Positions 16,269-20,853 of a stretch of 20,853 bases of DNA are shown one piece after another. A model generated the notes under the pieces. That model did not search any database. It had not been told where the DNA came from and worked only from the letters and a program-made list of their open reading frames with translations. Position numbers and translations under genes: made by a program. Position 1 is the first letter of the stretch. Each line of letters begins with the position of its first letter. The stretch is taken from positions 1-20,853 of the forward strand of contig JAZNKR010000193.1 of NCBI GenBank assembly GCA_045578665.1, written 5' to 3'. Origin of the DNA: HGM04593 sp045578665 (GTDB lineage: Bacteria > Bacteroidota > Bacteroidia > Bacteroidales > Bacteroidaceae).

Positions 16269-17348
16269 TTACTTGCCTATATGGTCGAGTATCACCTTCT
16301 GTCCTGTGCGCAACTGCATCGTACCTGTGGTGATGACGGTGTCGCCTGCCGCGAGTCCTTCGATTACCTGCACAAGCGACTCGGTGCGTACACCCTTCTT
16401 TATCTCAACAGGCACAGCCTTGCCGCTCTTATAGAGGAACACCTTGTCGATACCCATCTCCGAGACAATTGCCTGGCTGGGTATTGCGAGTGTCTTTTCG
16501 AAAGTCTGTGTGGTGAGTGCAACACTTACATAACGTCCGGGGTAGAGACGGCCGTCCGAGTTGTCGTAGAGGGCACGCACACTGAATGTACGGGTCTCGC
16601 TGTTCACATGCGAGTCTACCGCATAGATCTCGGCTCTCTTCTCCTTGAGGTCGCCCTCAACTGTAAATGTCAAAGGAATACCTGCCTTGATGGTACCTGC
16701 ATATCTTTCGGGCACCGCAAAGTCTATCTTCAGGGGATTTGTCTTTGTGAGCTTCGCCACCGTGGTAGAGGGCGATGCGTATGTTCCCTGGCTCACCTGA
16801 CGCAGACCGATGATGCCGTCGAACGGCGCACGAAGTTCTGTGAGCTCTATATTTGCTGTAACCTTGTCAATCTCTGCCTGCAAGGTTGCAAGATTGGTCT
16901 CTGCCTCCTGAAAAGCCTCTTGGCTGACAGCCTCCTTCTCGAGCAGGGCATTCTGACGGTAGAGACGGTCGGTGTAGAGTTTCAACTGCGATTTCAGTTT
17001 CTTGAGCTCTGCCTGCAACGGAGCATCGTTGATTTTTGCCAACAGGTCTCCCTCCGAAACGCGCGTACCCTCCTTGAAGAAGATCTCTGTAATCTTACCC
17101 GATGTCTCGAACGAGAGGTCTACCTCCTCGTCGGGCAGGATGCTGCCGCTGACAAAGAATTCGTCCGAGATAAGAGTCTCTTCGAGTACAATTGCCTTTA
17201 CATTCAAATCGCGACTCTGCTTGCCTTTGGCAGGAGTCTTTTCCTTAATCTCTTCGTTTACCTGCGGGGTGAATGTACGTATACCCAACACTGTAGCAAG
17301 TCCGGCTACAGCCACTGTTACAATTCCCCATTTGATATACTTATTCAT
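16269..17348 (-). CDS. RND efflux membrane-fusion protein (AcrA/MexA-like)
   Basis: The 359-residue periplasmic adaptor has an N-terminal hydrophobic anchor (7-24) with no lipobox Cys, so it is probably membrane-anchored by this helix. Two half-lipoyl motifs (about 76-108 and 170-208, the second in ELRAPFDGIIGLRQVSQGTY) flank a short coiled coil (109-169). Beta-barrel and membrane-proximal domains end in GTMQLRTGQKVIL. The rather short hairpin is normal for this subclass. It joins the inner-membrane pump to the outer-membrane duct. It is the first gene of the operon 17348-11389. No regulator gene of the TetR or AraC type is next to it. Confidence 0.95.
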   Translation of the reverse strand: MNKYIKWGIVTVAVAGLATVLGIRTFTPQVNEEIKEKTPAKGKQSRDLNVKAIVLEETLISDEFFVSGSILPDEEVDLSFETSGKITEIFFKEGTRVSEGDLLAKINDAPLQAELKKLKSQLKLYTDRLYRQNALLEKEAVSQEAFQEAETNLATLQAEIDKVTANIELTELRAPFDGIIGLRQVSQGTYASPSTTVAKLTKTNPLKIDFAVPERYAGTIKAGIPLTFTVEGDLKEKRAEIYAVDSHVNSETRTFSVRALYDNSDGRLYPGRYVSVALTTQTFEKTLAIPSQAIVSEMGIDKVFLYKSGKAVPVEIKKGVRTESLVQVIEGLAAGDTVITTGTMQLRTGQKVILDHIGK

Positions 17349-17454
17349 GGTATCGTGTGTTAGATTCTTGTTAGGTTTATTGTTAACTTCATTTTGACAA
17401 CAGCAACTCTGTTTAGATTAAAAATATAAACATTTTTTAACGTTGTAACAGAGT

Positions 17455-17471
17455 GCCGGCAATAATCCGGC
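17455..17471. other. Small GC-rich hairpin in the efflux operon leader
   Basis: GCCGG at 17455-17459 pairs with CCGGC at 17467-17471 around a 7-base loop, in otherwise AT-rich sequence. In the minus-strand leader of the efflux operon it could be an mRNA structure or an operator half-site. It has no T-run, so it is not a classic terminator. Confidence 0.3.
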
Positions 17472-17498
17472 TGCATTTTCTACACATATATGCAACCG

Positions 17499-17519
17499 CA
17501 AAATTAAGGAACAAAGTTA
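17499..17519 (-). promoter_or_regulatory. Candidate promoter boxes for the efflux operon
   Basis: Two exact TAnnTTTG matches lie on the minus strand: TAATTTTG (17506 down to 17499) and TAACTTTG (17519 down to 17512). Neither has a good TTTG at the expected -33 distance, and the leader to the ATG at 17348 would be about 145-160 bases. At least one may be fortuitous. Confidence 0.3.
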
Positions 17520-17621
17520 ATAAAAATCGGAGAGTGTTTGATGCTTTATAGGCATAATATTTGAAAAATATTTTTTCAGCAGGGTCAAGAGGCTGAAATA
17601 CAACATGATTTTCTCTCCGTA

Positions 17622-17653
17622 ATTGGATAGTTTGATTTGTTTTGCTAAATTTG
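17622..17653 (+). promoter_or_regulatory. Promoter of the SIR2-TIR / STAND-WD40 unit
   Basis: TAAATTTG at 17646-17653 fits the Bacteroidota -7 box exactly. ATTG at 17622-17625 is a good -33 element at 20-base spacing. Transcription would start near 17658, about 45 bases before the ATG at 17704. This placement argues against the in-frame TTG at 17623 as the start codon. Confidence 0.6.
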
Positions 17654-17666
17654 CATTCATTGCAAA
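17650..17666. promoter_or_regulatory. Inverted repeat over the -7 box and start site (possible operator)
   Basis: TTTGCA (17650-17655) faces TGCAAA (17661-17666) across five bases. It overlaps the end of the -7 box and the expected transcription start of the SIR2-TIR unit, a favourable place for a repressor. The half-sites are short, so chance is a real alternative. Confidence 0.3.
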
Positions 17667-17703
17667 AAACACAGCAACATACACACCACACAAAGACACG
17701 GAC

Positions 17704-19083
17704 ATGGCAAAGAAAATCATACGCCCCGCAGACATCAAAGAGAGATACTCACAACGCGACGAGCTCATACCCAGCATAGTCAACGGCAACTGCATACTTA
17801 TAGCAGGCAGCGAAATAATGCTCTCAAAAAAGGAATACCCCGAATACGATGGAGACAGCAACAAAATGCTCTTTTCCAACCTGAGGGAATGGCTCATAAA
17901 GGACGGGACCATAGGAAAGGAAAACAGCGCACAGACATTTACCCAACTCGGGAAAAGCACCAGGAACATCGACGAAAGGATAAAACGGATGCTCTACGAC
18001 ACCACGCAATATACAATAGACGAAATGCCGACTACATTTGTCAAGCTCATAAAGAGCAAACACTTCCGCACCGTACTCACCACCACCATCGACCCCTACA
18101 TATACAATCTCATGCGTGAAGTCTGGGGCGACGAGCTCAAGGTCATGAGTATATTCAGCAAAACCTGGGAGGACGGATACGACTATGAACACGAGGTAGA
18201 ACGCGATTCCATCATACAGACACCGCCCACACTCTATTATATATTCGGCAGAGCTTTCCCCAACAAAAAAGAGACACGCTTTGCCATCACCGACAACGAC
18301 TACATAGAGGTACTGACAAAATGGATGGGAGCAGGAGCACCCAACAATCTGCTCAACTACATACGCTCGAAACGTATAGTGGCATTGGGCTGCAAGTTCG
18401 ACGACTGGTTCTTCAGATTTTTCTGGTATCTGATGCGCGGCAACATAAAGGGACTTACCGACGGCGAAGTGGCCATATCGCTCAATCCCGACTCGGAAAG
18501 CGACAGCAAACTGAAGGAGTATTTCGAGGCAGGCAACATACACTTCGAGCCCGATGCACGCAAATTCATAAAAGAGACACTCGACAACCTCAGAGAGCAC
18601 GAGCAGAGCGAAGCCGCAGCCATAAGAGAGAGACGCAAGAGGGGAGGAATATTCCTATCTTACGCCCACGAGGACTACGACATTGCAAAGAAAATCTTCT
18701 ACCGTCTCACCAAAGAAGGCTTCAGGGTATGGTTCGACAACGCCAGGCTTAATGGCGGGAACCTATACGACGAAGAGATAAGCAAAGCAATAGGAGAGTG
18801 CCGCATATTTATCCCCATACTCAGCGCCCAAACGCAGGAGGACCTGCTCAACAACAATGTTCGATACTACAAAGATACAGAGTGGAAATTGGCACAGACA
18901 CATATCAACGCCGACGAAACAAGAATATCGGTGATACCCATCAGAGTACCTGGCTACGACGAACGCAACAGCGACAACTACAACAATCTCCCTCCCTGCA
19001 TACAGAAAAGAAGCGTCTTCAACATGGAGACCTCTCCAATAAGCACACTGATAACAATAATAAACGAAATACTCAACAAATAA
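17704..19083 (+). CDS. SIR2-like/TIR fusion protein, putative immune effector
   Basis: The 459-residue protein (ATG at 17704) has two parts. Residues about 20-300 follow the SIR2-like (SIR2_2) pattern: CILIAGSEIML (30-40), VLTTTID (124-130), LYYIFG (177-182) and ALGCKFDDWFFRF (227-239). In active sirtuin-like NADases the third motif position of TTNYD is Asn and the LHG-type block has a catalytic His. Here they read Thr and Phe, so this half looks inactive. Residues 314 to about 450 form a TIR domain with FLSYAHEDYDIAKKI (317-331) and GFRVWFDNARLNGG (339-352). YKDTEWKLAQ follows, whose E393 fits the catalytic Glu of NAD-cleaving TIRs. A charged linker (298-312) joins the parts. The STAND/WD40 gene follows after 9 bases. 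I infer an NAD-degrading or signalling effector controlled by that partner; its activity is not shown. Confidence 0.8.
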   Translation: MAKKIIRPADIKERYSQRDELIPSIVNGNCILIAGSEIMLSKKEYPEYDGDSNKMLFSNLREWLIKDGTIGKENSAQTFTQLGKSTRNIDERIKRMLYDTTQYTIDEMPTTFVKLIKSKHFRTVLTTTIDPYIYNLMREVWGDELKVMSIFSKTWEDGYDYEHEVERDSIIQTPPTLYYIFGRAFPNKKETRFAITDNDYIEVLTKWMGAGAPNNLLNYIRSKRIVALGCKFDDWFFRFFWYLMRGNIKGLTDGEVAISLNPDSESDSKLKEYFEAGNIHFEPDARKFIKETLDNLREHEQSEAAAIRERRKRGGIFLSYAHEDYDIAKKIFYRLTKEGFRVWFDNARLNGGNLYDEEISKAIGECRIFIPILSAQTQEDLLNNNVRYYKDTEWKLAQTHINADETRISVIPIRVPGYDERNSDNYNNLPPCIQKRSVFNMETSPISTLITIINEILNK

Positions 19084-19092
19084 CCCACAGCC

Positions 19093-20853
19093 ATGAGAAA
19101 CAATCCCTGGTTGGGCCTTGCCACCTACGACGAAGAATCCATAAAACAAGGATACAAATTCTGTGGTCGCGAACGTGCCACAAAAGAGCTCTACTCTGTG
19201 GTGGAGAACAACATCATCACCACCCTCTACGGTAAATCGGGAATAGGAAAATCCTCGCTTCTGCAGGCAGGACTCTTTCCACCCCTCAGAGCAAACAACT
19301 ACCTCCCTGTGATGATACGTCTCGGCATAGGAGAGATAAACGACGGATATTGCGAGACAATAATATCTGCCATCAAGAGCACCATAGCCTCTACAGGTGG
19401 AAGATGTTGTGGCACCCCTCCTCCACCCTCCAGCGACGAAGAGAAACTGTGGAACTTCTTTCACCACACCGAGTTCAGGAACAGCAGAGACGAAGTCGTA
19501 TTCCCCATAATCGTCCTCGACCAGTTCGAAGAGCTCTACTTCCGCGACCGCCATCACCTCAACACACTGCTCAAGGCGATTTATCTGCTTGTCGATGACA
19601 CCATGCTTGCCACCACCGGCAACGACGACGAAGAGGAGAATATAATCAACTACCGCATAGTAATATCCATACGCGAAGACGACCTCTTCCACATAGAAGA
19701 GAGCATAGACAAGCTGCGCCTTGTAGAGATGAAGAACAACCGCTACCGACTGCGCGAACTGAGCGACATAGAGGCACGCGACATCATCCTGCATCCCCGC
19801 GAAGGGCTCTTCTCTCCCAAAGAGAGCGAAGCCATCGCCGACACCATCATAGCAAAGGCAAAGGGCGAAAACGACGAAATAAGCACAGCCATTCTTTCAC
19901 TTATATGCAGCCGCATATACGACACCTGCAAGAGAGAGGGCTGCATAGCCTTTGGCACAGTAAACTCGTTTTTCAGGACAGCCGAGGGCAACTTCCTTAA
20001 ATCTTTCTACGACGATATAATAAAGGAACTGCGCTCACCGGCAAAATGGTACTACATAGAGGATGCCCTCGTTACCGACGAAGGTCGCCGCAACTCTGTG
20101 CCAAAATCGGAATTCGAGAAAAGAATCCCCGATGCCGACTTTCTCTTCAGAGGGGAAAAGAGCATGCTCAGATATGTTACCCTACCGGGCAACAACGAGC
20201 CCCGCGTGGAGATTATCCACGACACGCTTGCCCGCCAACTGCTCAACAGCAAGACAGAGCGCAAACTGCAACAGCAGGCTGCCGCACTGAGAAAGCAAAG
20301 ACTCACTGCAGCGGCAATAATCCTGGTAATACTTGCGATTGGAGCTACATTTTTCGCGCAATACCGTTCCATAGTAGAAGAGCGCAACAGTATGTACAAG
20401 ATGCAAAGCCGCTATATAACCGAAAAGGCAGAAAAGTTATTGGAACAAGGCTATAATACAACAGCTACAAGACTATTGATGAAGGTGATGCCGCAAAATC
20501 TGATCAATCCCGACAGGCCATATATCGAAGAGGCGGAATTTGCATTGAGGAGGGCACACGAATCAGGAATACAATTTAAATTTAATTTACAACATGATGG
20601 CAGTGTCTACTCCGCCTTGTTCAGCCACGATGGGAAGTATATTGTTACAGCATCACTGGATAATACTGCAAAAATATGGAATGCGGAAACAGGAATACAG
20701 GTGGGAGAGACTATGAAGCACGATAACACTGTCTACTCCGCCTCTTTCAGCCCGGACGGGAAGTATATTGTTACAGCATCAGACGATAACACTGCAAAAA
20801 TATGGAATGCGGAAACAGGAATACAGGTGGGAGAAACTATGAAGCACGATGGC
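19093..20853 (+). CDS. STAND-type P-loop NTPase with transmembrane helix and WD40 repeats (partial, runs off the right edge)
   Basis: I translated 587 codons with no stop before the window end. A short lead (NPWLGLATYDEES) and FCGRE precede Walker A GKSGIGKSS (47-55); Walker B is PIIVLDQFEEL (138-148), followed by RIVISIRED (188-196) as a sensor-like strand. This order and the FEEL motif fit the nSTAND1/AAA-16 type of signalling NTPases. A helical region follows, with EIIHDTLARQLL (373-384). A single membrane helix lies at 404-423 (LTAAAIILVILAIGATFF), then a charged helical stretch, and WD40 repeats begin at 501 with a 42-residue period. The SIR2-TIR gene ends 9 bases upstream, so they are co-transcribed. 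Known STAND/WD40 proteins are ligand-triggered switches; here it may sense an invader or envelope damage. Total length and repeat number are unknown. Confidence 0.88.
   Translation, partial: MRNNPWLGLATYDEESIKQGYKFCGRERATKELYSVVENNIITTLYGKSGIGKSSLLQAGLFPPLRANNYLPVMIRLGIGEINDGYCETIISAIKSTIASTGGRCCGTPPPPSSDEEKLWNFFHHTEFRNSRDEVVFPIIVLDQFEELYFRDRHHLNTLLKAIYLLVDDTMLATTGNDDEEENIINYRIVISIREDDLFHIEESIDKLRLVEMKNNRYRLRELSDIEARDIILHPREGLFSPKESEAIADTIIAKAKGENDEISTAILSLICSRIYDTCKREGCIAFGTVNSFFRTAEGNFLKSFYDDIIKELRSPAKWYYIEDALVTDEGRRNSVPKSEFEKRIPDADFLFRGEKSMLRYVTLPGNNEPRVEIIHDTLARQLLNSKTERKLQQQAAALRKQRLTAAAIILVILAIGATFFAQYRSIVEERNSMYKMQSRYITEKAEKLLEQGYNTTATRLLMKVMPQNLINPDRPYIEEAEFALRRAHESGIQFKFNLQHDGSVYSALFSHDGKYIVTASLDNTAKIWNAETGIQVGETMKHDNTVYSASFSPDGKYIVTASDDNTAKIWNAETGIQVGETMKHDG
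20593..20853 (+). repeat. Tandem 126-bp WD40-coding repeats
   Basis: Unit 1 (20593-20718) and unit 2 (20719-20844) differ at about 14 of 126 positions by my eye count, and unit 3 starts at 20845 and is cut by the window end. Each unit encodes 42 residues with the pattern HD...VYSA.FS.DGKYIVTAS.DNTAKIWN, a typical WD40 blade. The changes cluster in codons 1-4, 9, 12-13 and 22, while the rest is identical. This suggests recent duplication or gene conversion. Confidence 0.93.

Larger units (their letters stand above)
17349..17703. other. Divergent intergenic region between efflux operon and SIR2-TIR gene
   Basis: This 355-base stretch has no convincing gene. It holds the probable promoter of the SIR2-TIR gene at 17622-17653 and candidate minus-strand -7 boxes for the efflux operon at 17499-17519. 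An 8-bp inverted repeat (ACTCTGTT 17406-17413, AACAGAGT 17447-17454) spans an AT-rich centre. A compact hairpin lies at 17455-17471. The inverted repeat sits in what would be the efflux leader and could bind a regulator encoded elsewhere. Confidence 0.5.

Noticed and set aside
15885..17363. Long open frame of 492 codons on the plus strand, antisense to the efflux pump and fusion genes
   Set aside because: The opposite strand encodes clear RND and fusion proteins with all motifs. The plus-strand product is Cys-, His- and Leu-rich without a recognisable domain, as expected for a codon-bias shadow.
17623..17703. In-frame TTG start for the SIR2-TIR gene
   Set aside because: It lies in the -33 element, upstream of the predicted transcription start, and the added 27 residues resemble translated leader rather than a domain.
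18763..19794. Open frame of 343 codons antisense to the TIR domain and STAND start
   Set aside because: The plus strand carries intact TIR and Walker motifs. The antisense product is Val/Tyr/Cys-rich without domain features.
20593..20853. CRISPR-like tandem repetition
   Set aside because: The 126-base units are contiguous without spacers and are in frame, coding for WD40 blades.

Overview
The window looks like a chromosomal segment of a Bacteroidales bacterium (Bacteroides, Prevotella or a relative). Three things suggest this. Several genes are preceded by the Bacteroidota-type -7 box TAnnTTTG with a TTG-like -33 element. A BlaI-type repressor sits next to an M56 metallopeptidase carrying TonB C-terminal domains, a typical Bacteroidota arrangement. 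Shine-Dalgarno sequences are mostly weak or absent. No rRNA, tRNA, CRISPR array, transposase or integrase was seen.

Layout from left to right. Positions 1-395 are gene-free, AT-rich, and hold short repeats. At 396-2462 (+) a BlaI-family repressor is followed by an M56 peptidase sensor with two tandem TonB-C domains. A 16-bp perfect hairpin at 2501-2546 separates this pair from a convergent minus-strand operon (8280 down to 2582): a membrane acyltransferase of the COG4299/DUF5009 type, then sbcD and sbcC. From a short divergent promoter region (8281-8386) a plus-strand operon runs 8387-11349: a GNAT-like small protein, an IbrA-type PAPS-reductase-like PP-loop protein, an IbrB-type ParB-like protein and a TauE/SafE-type permease. 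All four overlap end to start. Next, on the minus strand (17348 down to 11389), comes an RND efflux operon: membrane-fusion protein, inner-membrane pump, TolC-type outer-membrane factor and cytidine deaminase.

After a 355-bp divergent intergenic region, a plus-strand two-gene unit begins. Gene 17704-19083 encodes a SIR2-like domain lacking its usual catalytic Asn and His, fused to a TIR domain that keeps a candidate catalytic Glu. Nine bases later, 19093-20853 (running off the window) encodes a STAND-type P-loop NTPase, a transmembrane helix and the start of a WD40 array whose 126-bp units are nearly identical.

The most interesting content is this TIR plus STAND/WD40 pair, which I read as a candidate anti-phage or abortive-infection system (inference). 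Second is the coupled GNAT-like/IbrA/IbrB/TauE operon, a candidate sulfur-linked regulatory or nucleic-acid-modification module (inference). The rest is ordinary housekeeping and envelope biology: recombination nuclease, drug efflux, pyrimidine salvage, and a peptidase-repressor sensor pair.
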